Positions 35,426-45,476 are shown, numbered from the stretch's first letter. The stretch: DNA of 64,000 bases from Sphingobacterium hotanense (GCF_008274825.1 NZ_CP030848.1:3409618-3473617); one strand, 5' to 3'. The notes: generated by a model not told the origin, from the letters alone. Translations and numbers: made by a program.

Positions 35426-36688
35426 TTAATCATTGTTTGAGCTTGCTAATTGACCTCTCTTCCAGACAGCATATGGTTCAAGGCGCCCTTGCAGATAGGT
35501 TATATTTTGATAATTATCCGTCTGATAGATATTGAAATCAGCGAGCAAACCTGCTACCAGTCGCCCTCTATCACTTAAGTTTAAGGCTTGAGCAGCACGG
35601 AAGGTGATAGCGGCAAACACCTCAGCATTGCTCAGTTTCTCCATACTCGCTAATATACTAGCACTGCTGATTAGTTTGCCCATCGGCGCAGATCCGGGGT
35701 TCCAATCCGTTGCTATGGCTAAAGATGCTCCCGCATCTAAAAGACGTCTAGCGGGTGTAAATGCACAGCCTATACCTAAGGAAGCTGCCGGCAGGGCAAC
35801 TGCGACCACATCGGATTCGGCCAACAGTCGAATTTCTTCTTCTGTTGAAGCTTCTAAATGATCTGCTGAAACCGCGGACAGCTCTACAGCCAACTTGGAG
35901 CCTGAAGTCGTAAACTGATCAGCATGAACCGTAAGGTCAAAACCTAAAGCTTTTGCTTGTTCATAATATGGCTTAGCCTGCTCCGCGGAAAATGCACTTC
36001 TTTCAACAAAGGCATCTACACGTGTTGTCAAGTGCTCATCTTTAAGAATGGGGAATAATACTTTGGCGATCATCTGGAGATATTCCTCGGCACTTCCTTC
36101 GAAGTCTTTTGGCAACATATGAGCCGCTAAACATGTGCTCAACAAATCAGCCTTTGTTTCATGATCGGCATCGGCAATGGCGCGCAGCGTTTTTAACTCT
36201 TCTTCAACAGTTAAACCATATCCGCTCTTCACTTCAACAGTTGTAATCCCCTGAGCAAGCAGGTAATTCGCACGCTCTATCGTCAGCTGTTTTAACTCCT
36301 CTTGAGAGCATGCACGCGTATGTTTCACCGTACTCCATATACCTCCGCCCGCTTCTGCGATTTCTAGATATGAACTTCCAGCATTGCGCATCGCAAAATC
36401 ATTGGCCCTGTTGCCGCCGAAAGCAATATGCGTGTGGCAGTCGATATAACCTGGAAGCGCAACAAAGTCTCCATCCAATTCGATAAGCTCCACATCGTTT
36501 CTTAACTTGTGTTTGAGCGTATCATAATCAGAAACTTCCTTAATCAACTCGCCTTCTATCCAAATACCTGCTCCCGGAATCACTTCTAGTTGCGAATCCT
36601 TCAGCGCGCCTTTTAACGGAAGTTCAGCCATACTGACCAACTGCTTAAAGGGCCCAATTAATATACCTTGCTTTTCCATGTTTAACAT
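35426..36688 (-). CDS. hutI: Imidazolonepropionase
   Basis: 420 aa amidohydrolase. Metal site HxH in DCHTHIAFGGNRAND, later ligands in TVHADQF and SADHLEAS, and the final Asp in ATDWNPGSAPMG. Hydrolyses imidazolone-5-propionate to formiminoglutamate. Its first ATG (36688) overlaps the hutH stop; a second ATG at 36679 (MEKQGIL) is equally possible. Confidence 0.95.
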   Translation of the reverse strand: MLNMEKQGILIGPFKQLVSMAELPLKGALKDSQLEVIPGAGIWIEGELIKEVSDYDTLKHKLRNDVELIELDGDFVALPGYIDCHTHIAFGGNRANDFAMRNAGSSYLEIAEAGGGIWSTVKHTRACSQEELKQLTIERANYLLAQGITTVEVKSGYGLTVEEELKTLRAIADADHETKADLLSTCLAAHMLPKDFEGSAEEYLQMIAKVLFPILKDEHLTTRVDAFVERSAFSAEQAKPYYEQAKALGFDLTVHADQFTTSGSKLAVELSAVSADHLEASTEEEIRLLAESDVVAVALPAASLGIGCAFTPARRLLDAGASLAIATDWNPGSAPMGKLISSASILASMEKLSNAEVFAAITFRAAQALNLSDRGRLVAGLLADFNIYQTDNYQNITYLQGRLEPYAVWKRGQLASSNND

Positions 36689-38250
36689 TCAAAATATGAA
36701 GCACCTGTTCCTAAATATTCAACTCCATGTTGACTAGCAACCTTATTCGCTACCTCAACAAGTGCGCCTGATTTAACAAGCTCCAGCGCCGCATCAAGGA
36801 GATCCGTCATCGGTTGATCCTCTTCAATATGTGGAATTGACTCCCTGATATGCTGATGTATCGCTTCGATAACAGCAGTTGATTTCAAAGGTTGATGGTA
36901 ATCCTTGGCCTGTGCAGCACAAAGTAGTTCTATACTTAAAATCTTGTCCACGTTATCCAATACTTGCAGCAATTTCCTTCCGGAGATCGACCCCATGCTT
37001 ACATGGTCTTCTTGCCCTAAGGAAGTAGGAATGCTATCCGCACTTGCCGGGAAGCAAAGTCCTTTATTTTCGCTTGCAATTGCTGCCGTACTATATTGAA
37101 GAATCATAAATCCGGAGTTTAGACCCGTAGATTTCATGAGTAATTTAGGAACCCCGTTGGTTTCGCCTTCAAGGGATAAGTAAACCCTTCTATCAGATAT
37201 ATTCCCTAGTTCGGAAACCGCGAGAGTTGCATAATCTAAGGGAAGAGCGATCGGCTGCCCATGGAACGAACCCCCTGAGATTGTCAATTCACTATTGATA
37301 ATAATTGGATTGTCAGTCACCGAGTTGATTTCTGTTTCAATGATTTCTTTAAAATGCAACCAAGCGTTCCTTGAAGCCCCATGCACCTGCGGAATACAAC
37401 GCAGCGAATACGGGTCTTGCACACGAGAACAGTTTTTATGTGACTCCAATACCTCAGAGCCCTTTAATAAGTTGAATATCGTTGAAGCAACAAATACATT
37501 GCCCTTATATGGTCTTAACTGATGTAATTCGCTAAAGAAAGGTTTGATCGATCCATTTAACCCTTCGATCATCAGGGTGGCAATTAAGTCGGCATTGTCC
37601 ATTAATCGTTTCATTTCTACTACAGCCTTAACGCCATGAGCCGCCATAAACTGCGTACCATTGATTAATGCTAATCCCTCTTTAGCACCTAAGTGAATCG
37701 CCTCCATTCCATATTGATCTAAGACATCCTGCGTCGCACTTATTTTTCCCTGATACCAAACCTTACCAAGTCCAATTAATGGTAAAAACAGGTGTGAGAG
37801 TGGCGCTAAATCGCCTGATGCACCAACAGAACCCTGCTTAGGAACAACCGGTATGACATCGTTTTCAATATGCCAAATAATTCGTTCGACTGTTGTTAAT
37901 TGAACGCCCGAATAGCCTTTCGCCAAGGCTTGAACTTTTAATATCAACATCAGCTTACTTAATTCGGCGTCGATTGGCTCGCCTACGCCTACCGCATGGC
38001 TTTTAAGGATATTTTCCTGAAGCTTCTTCGTATCATTCGCACCGATTAAACTCGTGCAAAGGGGGCCAAAACCCGTATTGATACCATAAACTACCTTTCC
38101 GGCATCAACAATTTCCTGCACATATTGTGCACTCCGGTTTATGCCAGTCGTAACTTCTTCGGTTAAAATGCCTTTCGTTTCACCTTTTGCAATTGAAACA
38201 GCAATAGCACTGCTCAATATATCTTGTCCGTAATTAAATGATTTCATCAT
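36682..38250 (-). CDS. hutH: Histidine ammonia-lyase
   Basis: 522 aa from the ATG at 38250. The MIO cofactor-forming triad ASG is in GSVGASGDLAPLSH, with the lid residues INTGFGPL and the later SLGQEDHVSMGS motif. It turns histidine into urocanate and ammonia, the first step of the pathway. A TTG six codons upstream (38268) extends the frame but overlaps a candidate -7 element, so the ATG is preferred. First gene of the minus-strand hut operon. Confidence 0.95.
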   Translation of the reverse strand: MMKSFNYGQDILSSAIAVSIAKGETKGILTEEVTTGINRSAQYVQEIVDAGKVVYGINTGFGPLCTSLIGANDTKKLQENILKSHAVGVGEPIDAELSKLMLILKVQALAKGYSGVQLTTVERIIWHIENDVIPVVPKQGSVGASGDLAPLSHLFLPLIGLGKVWYQGKISATQDVLDQYGMEAIHLGAKEGLALINGTQFMAAHGVKAVVEMKRLMDNADLIATLMIEGLNGSIKPFFSELHQLRPYKGNVFVASTIFNLLKGSEVLESHKNCSRVQDPYSLRCIPQVHGASRNAWLHFKEIIETEINSVTDNPIIINSELTISGGSFHGQPIALPLDYATLAVSELGNISDRRVYLSLEGETNGVPKLLMKSTGLNSGFMILQYSTAAIASENKGLCFPASADSIPTSLGQEDHVSMGSISGRKLLQVLDNVDKILSIELLCAAQAKDYHQPLKSTAVIEAIHQHIRESIPHIEEDQPMTDLLDAALELVKSGALVEVANKVASQHGVEYLGTGASYFEC

Positions 38251-38265
38251 AAAATGCTTTATATC

Positions 38266-38322
38266 CAAATTTAGCCCCTATATTTGATAATTAGTAATAT
38301 CAATTTTATCATCGACTGATAA
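38266..38322. promoter_or_regulatory. Divergent hutH/LysR control region with two TGATAA-type palindromes
   Basis: Minus-strand TAAATTTG (38266-38273) and plus-strand TATATTTG (38279-38286) fit the -7 consensus for hutH and the LysR gene. Palindrome 1: TTGATA-N8-TATCAA (38284-38303). Palindrome 2: TTATCA-N5-TGATAA (38306-38322). Relative to a hutH start near 38259 they centre at about -35 and -55, like the activation and recognition sites of LysR regulators. Confidence 0.7.
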
Positions 38323-38324
38323 CT

Positions 38325-39233
38325 ATGAATTATCAAATAGAGCTAAGACATCTGCAATATTTCAAGGTACTCGCTGAAGAGCTCCACTTTCGTCGAGCGG
38401 CGGAGCGCTTATATATTGCTCAGCCGGGACTATCGAGACAGATAAAACAATTGGAAGAATATTATCGGGCGCCACTATTTATACGGGATAAAAGAAACGT
38501 CGCATTAACTGTCGCTGGTGAATATCTCAAGACGGAAGTCGATCTGCTATTTAACCAGATGGGAATTATTAAAACGCAGATTGAGAAAATCGCCGAAGGG
38601 AAGCTAACGTCTCTAAAATTGGGTTTCATCGGTTCTGCCGTCCAAGCAATTTTACCACAGCTGTTAGTCGAGCTCAAACAGCAGCAGCCACTCATTGATA
38701 TTACCCTAAATGAACTCACTAATGAAGCACAGTTAGACATGCTTTTAAGAAATGAACTAGATTTCGGATTTGTAAGAATAAAGGATACTCCTATCGGTCT
38801 GCGCTCTATCCCGATTTTGACGGATCATTTCGCGCTTGTCGTACCTAAAACGCATCCTTTAGGGAAATCGAAGAAAGTGAATCTGCAGGATTTCAAAGAT
38901 GAATCTTTTATCCTTTTTTCTAAAGAATATAGTAATTCCTATTACGAACTTGTGATGAGCATTTTCCAAGACCAGGGATTTCAGCCTCACGTTGCTTTGA
39001 AAACGGTAAATGCATTAAGTATCTTTAATTTAGTCTCCCAGGGTTTAGGCGTTGCAATCGTTCCTTCATCCTTAAAAAAAGGCTACCATACGCACGTCGA
39101 TTTCCTTGAATTACAGCATATCCCACAACGAACGACACTCTCGCTGCTTTGGAATGACAACAGCAGAAATCCTGGGATTGATCTGCTGTTAAACATCGTT
39201 AAAAACATTGAGAAAAGAAATCTCAAGAAATAA
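38325..39233 (+). CDS. LysR-family transcriptional regulator, probably of the hut operon
   Basis: 302 aa. The N-terminal winged helix-turn-helix is LRHLQYFKVLAEELHFRRAA through LYIAQPGLSRQIKQLEE. The C-terminal periplasmic-binding-like effector domain (about 92-298) begins LKLGFIGSAVQAILPQLL. It lies divergently from hutH with a short palindrome-bearing spacer, the classic LysR target arrangement, so it likely activates hut genes in response to histidine or urocanate. Convergent with the AI-2E gene, 17 bp apart. Confidence 0.93.
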   Translation: MNYQIELRHLQYFKVLAEELHFRRAAERLYIAQPGLSRQIKQLEEYYRAPLFIRDKRNVALTVAGEYLKTEVDLLFNQMGIIKTQIEKIAEGKLTSLKLGFIGSAVQAILPQLLVELKQQQPLIDITLNELTNEAQLDMLLRNELDFGFVRIKDTPIGLRSIPILTDHFALVVPKTHPLGKSKKVNLQDFKDESFILFSKEYSNSYYELVMSIFQDQGFQPHVALKTVNALSIFNLVSQGLGVAIVPSSLKKGYHTHVDFLELQHIPQRTTLSLLWNDNSRNPGIDLLLNIVKNIEKRNLKK

Positions 39234-39249
39234 GAAGGTGGGAAAACCG

Positions 39250-40512
39250 TTATTTTTCTTCGGTCTGATCGTCTTTATCTAATGGTAACTCTTCAGATTC
39301 GTTTACTTCTTTATAGGAAATCTCCGTTTTCGGCTCATTTGTTTTTTCGTCGGTTTTCACCTGCACGTCCATTTCAACTTTCTTCTTGTTTTTTGGAAGC
39401 CGCACGATACCCCATTTCATCAGCAATTCTTGCGTTGAGTTCCGTTTGAGGTGCATCTTCTCGGGCTCCCCAATTAAAAATCCAACTGCCGACATGCCTG
39501 GTGAAGCATCGAAGATTACTTTCAAAGTTGCTATAAATGGTAAAGCGAGGATTAAACCTGCTAGCCCGAATAACATACCTCCAAGTAAGATACCGATAAT
39601 CGCCATGAGGGGATTAATACTAACCTTACTTCCAACGATATTCGGGGTGATGATGTTACCTTCTAAGAATTGAACGACCTGAAACCAAGCAACCACGCCT
39701 ACGGCATACCATGCATTATCTTTTACTGCAAGAGCAAACAATGCCGGAAGTATAGATCCTATAGCAATTCCGATATAAGGCAGGAGCATTAAAAGTGAGG
39801 CTAGCGACCCGAAAAACCAAGCATAGTCGATTCCCATAAGCATCAAGCCGCCTGTATTCAGCACCGCGACAATCCCCATTACTGTAACCAAGCCTACAAG
39901 ATAGCTTTGCACAACCTCGTATATTTTATTCAAGACCTCATTTACCTTGTGTTGAGGTGATTTACGGAATGCTTTGAAGAAAAATTCACGGAAGAAATCT
40001 CTATAGTACAATAGAAAAAACACGTATAATGGCACTAGAATAGCGCTTGCCAGCATATTACCGATAGAACCAAACATGCCAGTAACCATACCTCCCGCAT
40101 TTTCCAATGCCTTATTTCCTTGGTCACGCAGTTGCTCCATTACTTCAGAGCGTTGAATTCCAAACTGCTTCTCGATCCACTCTTGCCCGCGCTCTAAAAC
40201 AGACAAAACTTTATCTGTAATTGCGCTAGCATCTTTTCCGATAATAATACTTTCATGCACGATGAACCAAATTAGCCCGGAGATGATCGCTATCGCGACA
40301 ATAACCGCTAGTATCGAAGAGAAAGCCTTTCCTAAACGTAGTCTCTCGAAAAATCGAGCAAGCGGAAAAAGAGAAATCGCTAATAATATCGCAAAAAGCA
40401 AAGGCAATAGCACCCCTTGTGTCACATACATCAGTCCTATAATCAGGACAGTGGCAAATAATGAGGCTGCAAGTTCAAACGAATAAGGTCTCTTCGGCGA
40501 GCTGTTTTCCAT
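39250..40512 (-). CDS. AI-2E family transporter (PerM/YdiK-like permease)
   Basis: 420 aa with about eight membrane segments in the usual arrangement: two pairs at the N-terminus, a soluble stretch (about 95-150) and the C-terminal group. FLEGNIITPNIVGSKVSINP is the family signature. A charged tail (about 365-420, Lys/Glu-rich) is appended. The substrate is unknown; the name derives from an E. coli member. Last gene of the trmH-MFS-AI-2E run. Confidence 0.9.
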   Translation of the reverse strand: MENSSPKRPYSFELAASLFATVLIIGLMYVTQGVLLPLLFAILLAISLFPLARFFERLRLGKAFSSILAVIVAIAIISGLIWFIVHESIIIGKDASAITDKVLSVLERGQEWIEKQFGIQRSEVMEQLRDQGNKALENAGGMVTGMFGSIGNMLASAILVPLYVFFLLYYRDFFREFFFKAFRKSPQHKVNEVLNKIYEVVQSYLVGLVTVMGIVAVLNTGGLMLMGIDYAWFFGSLASLLMLLPYIGIAIGSILPALFALAVKDNAWYAVGVVAWFQVVQFLEGNIITPNIVGSKVSINPLMAIIGILLGGMLFGLAGLILALPFIATLKVIFDASPGMSAVGFLIGEPEKMHLKRNSTQELLMKWGIVRLPKNKKKVEMDVQVKTDEKTNEPKTEISYKEVNESEELPLDKDDQTEEK

Positions 40513-40521
40513 AAAGTTTTA

Positions 40522-41706
40522 TTAGTAAATGAATGTGTTTTTACGTTTTTTGTCCCAGTAAAGCACATACGCGAAGGCCAAGAAAACGATGATGGCATCA
40601 GCATACATGATATAAGGAATTCGCGTTATATGATCATGGAAAATGTAACCTGCAAATAATGCGCCAGCTCCGATTCCGGCCTCAAGCGCGATGTACATGG
40701 TAGCCATAGCCTTACCCCGATATTGTGGAAGGGAAAGATCAATTGTCCAAGCATTTACTGCTGGTGAAAAGATTCCTGTACCTATACCATATAAACATGC
40801 CCCGATAACTAAATTTAAGATGTTATCGCTATAACCTATGTAAAAAATAGAAATCGTGATAATGACTAAACCCACTTTCATCACGGCTATTCTTCCGTAT
40901 CGATCAGCAACCTTTCCTGACACAAATCGAATAGCAATGGACGCTAGCGTATAAGCCAGAAAGAACATCCCCTTATTCGCGATGCCGAGATGATCGCTCC
41001 AATCGGGAATCAAGGTAAGTATTACTCCATATGCGGTATATGACAACATAGTCACGATTGCCGCGGGAATTACACGGACCTCGATAATATCGCTTCTGGA
41101 TATCTTGAGCATCTTAGGGGAAAAGCGCTGTCGTGTATTCAATGTTTCTTTCATATTCATAACGATGATGATCGAAAAGAATGCAAAAGCCGAAGATGCA
41201 TAAAACATGCTATTTAAACCGTAATCCATCGCGATGTAAGACCCGATTGCCGGTCCGATCGCACCTCCTATACTAAAGCATAATCCATGCATCCCAAGGG
41301 CTTCGCCCCAACGGGTGGAGGGGATTATGTCTGCAATATAGGCAGAGGTCGCTGTCGGTTTAAAACCTGTAGAAAATCCGTGGACTAATCGTAAGAGAAA
41401 AAAGCCGGATATACTTGTTAAAATCGGATAAAAGAACCCACATAAAACACAGACAATTGAGCCGATTGCCATTACGGGCACTCGTCCCCATTTGTCGGTT
41501 AATCGTCCCGAAAAGGGTCGTGAAATCCCAGCAGTCAGTGTAAACAGTGAAATGATAAGGCCTTTATGCTCCGCGCCTCCCAATGATGATAAATAGTCTG
41601 GTAGCTCAGGAATGATCATATTAAAGCTCGCTGAAAACAGCAGGGAGCTTAAGCAAAGCAAGCCAAATTGGAGGGTATATAATTTTTGATCTTCGGGGAC
41701 TTCCAT
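40522..41706 (-). CDS. MFS transporter (drug-efflux-like)
   Basis: 394 aa, 12 membrane segments. The MFS loop 2-3 motif is seen as GRLTDKWGRVPVM and repeated as GKVADRYGRIAVM. No substrate is suggested by the sequence or by neighbours. Starts 6 bp after the methyltransferase stop and ends 10 bp before the AI-2E gene. Confidence 0.9.
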   Translation of the reverse strand: MEVPEDQKLYTLQFGLLCLSSLLFSASFNMIIPELPDYLSSLGGAEHKGLIISLFTLTAGISRPFSGRLTDKWGRVPVMAIGSIVCVLCGFFYPILTSISGFFLLRLVHGFSTGFKPTATSAYIADIIPSTRWGEALGMHGLCFSIGGAIGPAIGSYIAMDYGLNSMFYASSAFAFFSIIIVMNMKETLNTRQRFSPKMLKISRSDIIEVRVIPAAIVTMLSYTAYGVILTLIPDWSDHLGIANKGMFFLAYTLASIAIRFVSGKVADRYGRIAVMKVGLVIITISIFYIGYSDNILNLVIGACLYGIGTGIFSPAVNAWTIDLSLPQYRGKAMATMYIALEAGIGAGALFAGYIFHDHITRIPYIMYADAIIVFLAFAYVLYWDKKRKNTFIY

Positions 41707-41711
41707 TTTTA

Positions 41712-42467
41712 TTATCGTTTCAAAAGTCCTTGCCTAGCGACTTCTGAACAAAAAAGTGTTGTCGCGATCGCTACATTTAAGGATTCTGCTTTACCGATTC
41801 GAGGTATTGTAACGGCATGGTCGATTCGGCTTAACAAGCTTTTGCGAATACCATTACCCTCATTTCCCATAAGAATCAATCCTGCATCAGAAAAGTTCGT
41901 TTCATAGATCGATTCGCCATCAAGCAAAGCGCCGAATACAGGAAGCGATGATTCTTGAAGGAATTGTTCAATATCAATATAATAGATTTTAACACGGGAC
42001 AGGGAGCCCATCGTCGCTTGTACTACTTTTGGGTTATAACAATCTACCGTTCCGATGGAACAGATGATATGCTCAATACCGAACCATTCTGCTGTACGAA
42101 TTATCGTACCTAGATTTCCTGGATCTTGCACATCGTCTAACACAAGGCTATGTTTAGTTTCCAAGGCTTTTGCATCCAGTTCAGCATCATTTGGCAATTG
42201 AACTAATGCTAAAGCGCCCTGGGGATTCTTCAACTGACTAATCTTACCTAATTCGGTCTCATTCAGCTCTTCGAGTTTTATATTTTGAGGGATTTTACCC
42301 AATTTTGCAAGAGCATCTGCTGTAGCATAGATTTTTTGTATCTTGTAATTAGAGTGTACAAACTCTAAGACTGATTTTATTCCTTCTACAACAAACATCT
42401 GCTGTTGATTTCGGAATTTTTTATGCTGTAATGATGCGATTAGACTGATTTGTGCTTTTGACAACAT
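41712..42467 (-). CDS. TrmH/SpoU-family RNA 2'-O-methyltransferase
   Basis: 251 aa. An N-terminal substrate-binding domain (about 1-95, QKKFRNQQQMFVVEG-like) precedes the SPOUT knot domain. Knot motifs: LDDVQDPGNLGTIIRTAEWF, LILMGNEGNGIRKSL and IPRIGKAESLNVAIATT. Methylates rRNA or tRNA; the exact site cannot be told. The start codon lies only 7 bp from the divergent tamL start. Confidence 0.93.
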   Translation of the reverse strand: MLSKAQISLIASLQHKKFRNQQQMFVVEGIKSVLEFVHSNYKIQKIYATADALAKLGKIPQNIKLEELNETELGKISQLKNPQGALALVQLPNDAELDAKALETKHSLVLDDVQDPGNLGTIIRTAEWFGIEHIICSIGTVDCYNPKVVQATMGSLSRVKIYYIDIEQFLQESSLPVFGALLDGESIYETNFSDAGLILMGNEGNGIRKSLLSRIDHAVTIPRIGKAESLNVAIATTLFCSEVARQGLLKR

Positions 42468-42474
42468 AGGGTGA

Positions 42475-44823
42475 ATGACTAAAAAACGAAGTATTTTATT
42501 TTTTGCAAGTATAACATTTTTGTTGCTATTTTTTGCTTCCTGTCGTTCGGCAAAGTACTTGGAAGATCAACAAGCCTTGGTCACTGATATCGATATAAAC
42601 GGCGTTACTCCGGAGCTGAAAGAAAATACGCAAATGTATGTCGCCAATGAAATCAGACCAAATTCTCCGCTCTATCTCACGATTTATAACCTGTTCAATA
42701 CCAGAGACGGACGTTATAAAACTGAAAAGATAAAGAATGTCGGTGAAGCACCGCGCATCCTCGACTCCGCTATGGTTGAACTTTCTGCTAACCAGATTCA
42801 ACGTTATCTGCAGACAAAAGGTTATTTCAATGCTTCCGTAACGCCTTCCATAACGATCAACAAGAAAAAAGCACATATTGATTTTAATGCAGTCTTAGGT
42901 ACTCCCTATTTGGTCAATGATATTACCCGAACTGTAAATGACCCGAAGGTCCGTGAATTATATGAGAGCAAAGTCGTGCCGAAATCGAGCATTCAGAGGG
43001 GGAAGCAATACGATGCTGCAGATTTCTATGCTGAACGCGAAAACATGTATACGCAAATGCGAGAGAATGGTTATTACGACTATCTACGACAATATATGCG
43101 CGTCGGACTTGACACATTAAGCAAATCATTCAGCACCGATATAAAATTGCAAATCAGTGATCCTTCGGATTCAACGAAACATCAGATTTACACGATTGAT
43201 GAAGTTCATTTTCGTATTGAAGCTCCCGAAGAGGGGTTAAAGCGCAACGAGGCCGCCGAATTCGACACGCTAACCCAAATTAATTTCACTGATGAAACAG
43301 AACGTTTCAAATTAAGGCCGCTTGCTCGATACGCCTATCTTCGCAGCGGACAAATCTACAATAGCGATAACGAAGAACTCTCCTATGATCGTTTATATGA
43401 GACTAACGGATTCAGATCGGTAAAGATCAATTATGAGAAAAAAGACTCTTCGAAATTAGATGTCTATTATAACTTAATTCCTCGCTCCGCAATGAGCAAT
43501 CAGATTGAAGGTGAATTTACATTCTCTTCGGGGATGAGCGGTTTTAATATTGGGAATACGTTCTCCCACCGCAACGTATTCGGCGGGTCGGAAACCATTG
43601 AGGTGAAACTGCGCTATGGGGTGCTCTTCGATACGCGGTTGCCGGGCAATCTGACGGATAAAATATTCAACAACGATCTACAATTTGGTGTCAACCTTTC
43701 TTTTCCGCGGCTATTAACTCCATTTGGCGTTCGTAGTGTCGGACGATACGGAATTCCACGAACGACATTCTCTTCGAGCCTACAACTCTTCTTCCAAGAT
43801 CAAACTTACGCGAATCGATACTGGATAAACAGTTTGAATTACATGTGGTATCAATCAAGCAATAGCTTACACAGTTTGACGCCGGTGGTAATTGAGTATA
43901 GAGATGGGCGACTGAATGATGCTTTTAGACAGCAATTACTGGAAGAGGGCTATCAATTATATGTAGAAAGTAATCACCGACAATATTTCGGATTAGGGGC
44001 ACAATACGCCTATACTTTCAATTCTCCGAAATTGACACGCAAAGAGACCTTCAATTATTTCCGTGGTGGTGTGGATATCTCAGGGAACTTACTGGGATTG
44101 CTTGGAAATGTTGTCAATTTCAAACAGAACGAAAGTGGCGAAAAACTAATTTTCGGGGTCCCATTCCTACAATACATTAAGGGTGAAGTTGACTACCGAT
44201 GCTATAAATTTCTTGGAGGAAATAAACAGTTCGTTTTTCGATTCAATTCTGGAGTCGCAGTTCCTTATGGTAATAATTCCAGATTAATGATTTTTGAAAA
44301 GAGTTTCTTTGCCGGGGGTATGAATGGAATACGAGCATGGCAGGCAAGAACTTTAGGCCCTGGAGGCTATAATCGAGAAGTGGTACGTGAAGAACTGAGG
44401 GTTAACTTAAGAAATCTAGACCAATTGGGCGAGATTAAAATCGAAAGCAATGCAGAGTATCGATTCAGGTTATTGAACAATTTCTTTGGCGCCAAGTTAA
44501 ATGGAGCCACGTTCGTTGATGCCGGTAACATCTGGAACCTCAGAGAAAACACGATTAACCTGGATGGCGAATTTAAATTCAACAAGTTCTTATCCCAAAT
44601 AGCCATAGGGACGGGTTTTGGTCTACGGGTAGATATGGATTACTTTATCATTCGTTTAGATGCCGGCTTGAAAGTCAAGGACCCCCAATTTAAGGGAAAG
44701 GAGCAGTGGGTAATCCGAAGACTATTTAATGCAAGTGAATTCAAACAGGTCTATTATGATGCCCATAAGCCCGACCGTTATAACTTTTTGCAATATAACT
44801 TCGGGGTTGGAATGCCGTTCTAA
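42475..44823 (+). CDS. TamL-type outer-membrane lipoprotein (BamA/TamA family)
   Basis: 782 aa. Signal with lipobox FFASC (Cys23), then POTRA-like repeats (about 30-330: VTDIDINGVTPELKEN and so on) and a C-terminal 16-stranded barrel of the Omp85 family (about 380-782). GMNGIRAWQARTLGPGGY is the conserved L6 VRGF/Y-like loop, and the protein ends in an aromatic residue (NFGVGMPF). In Bacteroidota the lipid-anchored TamA homologue is called TamL. Expected to assist outer-membrane protein or lipid transport. Divergent from the methyltransferase and overlapping the next gene by 4 bp. Confidence 0.9.
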   Translation: MTKKRSILFFASITFLLLFFASCRSAKYLEDQQALVTDIDINGVTPELKENTQMYVANEIRPNSPLYLTIYNLFNTRDGRYKTEKIKNVGEAPRILDSAMVELSANQIQRYLQTKGYFNASVTPSITINKKKAHIDFNAVLGTPYLVNDITRTVNDPKVRELYESKVVPKSSIQRGKQYDAADFYAERENMYTQMRENGYYDYLRQYMRVGLDTLSKSFSTDIKLQISDPSDSTKHQIYTIDEVHFRIEAPEEGLKRNEAAEFDTLTQINFTDETERFKLRPLARYAYLRSGQIYNSDNEELSYDRLYETNGFRSVKINYEKKDSSKLDVYYNLIPRSAMSNQIEGEFTFSSGMSGFNIGNTFSHRNVFGGSETIEVKLRYGVLFDTRLPGNLTDKIFNNDLQFGVNLSFPRLLTPFGVRSVGRYGIPRTTFSSSLQLFFQDQTYANRYWINSLNYMWYQSSNSLHSLTPVVIEYRDGRLNDAFRQQLLEEGYQLYVESNHRQYFGLGAQYAYTFNSPKLTRKETFNYFRGGVDISGNLLGLLGNVVNFKQNESGEKLIFGVPFLQYIKGEVDYRCYKFLGGNKQFVFRFNSGVAVPYGNNSRLMIFEKSFFAGGMNGIRAWQARTLGPGGYNREVVREELRVNLRNLDQLGEIKIESNAEYRFRLLNNFFGAKLNGATFVDAGNIWNLRENTINLDGEFKFNKFLSQIAIGTGFGLRVDMDYFIIRLDAGLKVKDPQFKGKEQWVIRRLFNASEFKQVYYDAHKPDRYNFLQYNFGVGMPF

Positions 44824-45362
44824 ATCAAATCTTTAAGCCCCATAATACTACTCTCAATCAGTTGTTTCACGTCTAAACCTTTACTGTAATTAAGATACAT
44901 GTAGATCGCCGCAAGAATCAAAAGCGTAATTAGGAAGCGCTTAAACTTGTATGCAATAAATAAGATAAGTAGCGGAAGTGCGATAAGCAAGAACCCTGAA
45001 ATCTTAAAAGGACTGATACCCTTTTCTGTAACTCGCAAAAAATACAATTTTCCGATTTCCTTTGCAGGACTATTGTGCTTAAAAAACACAAAAGTAGATG
45101 ATTCTATCGGGTTTGCCGTTACTGCTACGCCGTCATTGAATTGAAGATCTTGTTGGAAGCCGTTTATCGTGAATTTATAGCTTCCCTGTATATTGTTATT
45201 AGTCTTATCCAAGCTATCCACAGCAATAATTGCGAGTTTTCCGTTTTGGGATAGATTTTCTTTTACATCAAAATCTACGATATTAGATTGCTGAGCCCAC
45301 ACATTTTGCCATAGCAATTGGGTTAAGCTAATAAACAACAATAGAGCGAACAGCTTTTTCAT
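44820..45362 (-). CDS. Hypothetical membrane protein with signal peptide
   Basis: 180 aa from the ATG at 45362, which gives a signal peptide MKKLFALLLFISLTQLLW ending VWAQQ. An upstream ATG (45422) would add 20 residues and bury the signal, so it is not used. About 25-105 is an extracytoplasmic beta-rich domain, followed by two membrane helices (ISGFLLIALPLLILFIAYKF and FLITLLILAAIYMYLNY). Not recognised. Convergent overlap with tamL (4 bp). Confidence 0.75.
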   Translation of the reverse strand: MKKLFALLLFISLTQLLWQNVWAQQSNIVDFDVKENLSQNGKLAIIAVDSLDKTNNNIQGSYKFTINGFQQDLQFNDGVAVTANPIESSTFVFFKHNSPAKEIGKLYFLRVTEKGISPFKISGFLLIALPLLILFIAYKFKRFLITLLILAAIYMYLNYSKGLDVKQLIESSIMGLKDLI

Positions 45363-45440
45363 GATGCAATGATACAAAATTGCTAGGATTCTAAAAATGT
45401 CATGCCGCAATTTCGACTTCATTAATTACCTAGGTCTTCT

Positions 45441-45448
45441 TATCTTTG
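45441..45448 (+). promoter_or_regulatory. Candidate -7 element of serS
   Basis: TATCTTTG, an exact TAnnTTTG match 29 bp before the serS ATG. No TTG at the expected -33 position. Confidence 0.6.
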
Positions 45449-45476
45449 TGCTTTATTTTAACCAAAGTAAAGTTAT

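Noticed and set aside
38251..38268. TTG start for hutH at 38268
   Set aside because: It would overlap the candidate -7 element of the same gene; the ATG at 38250 is adequate.
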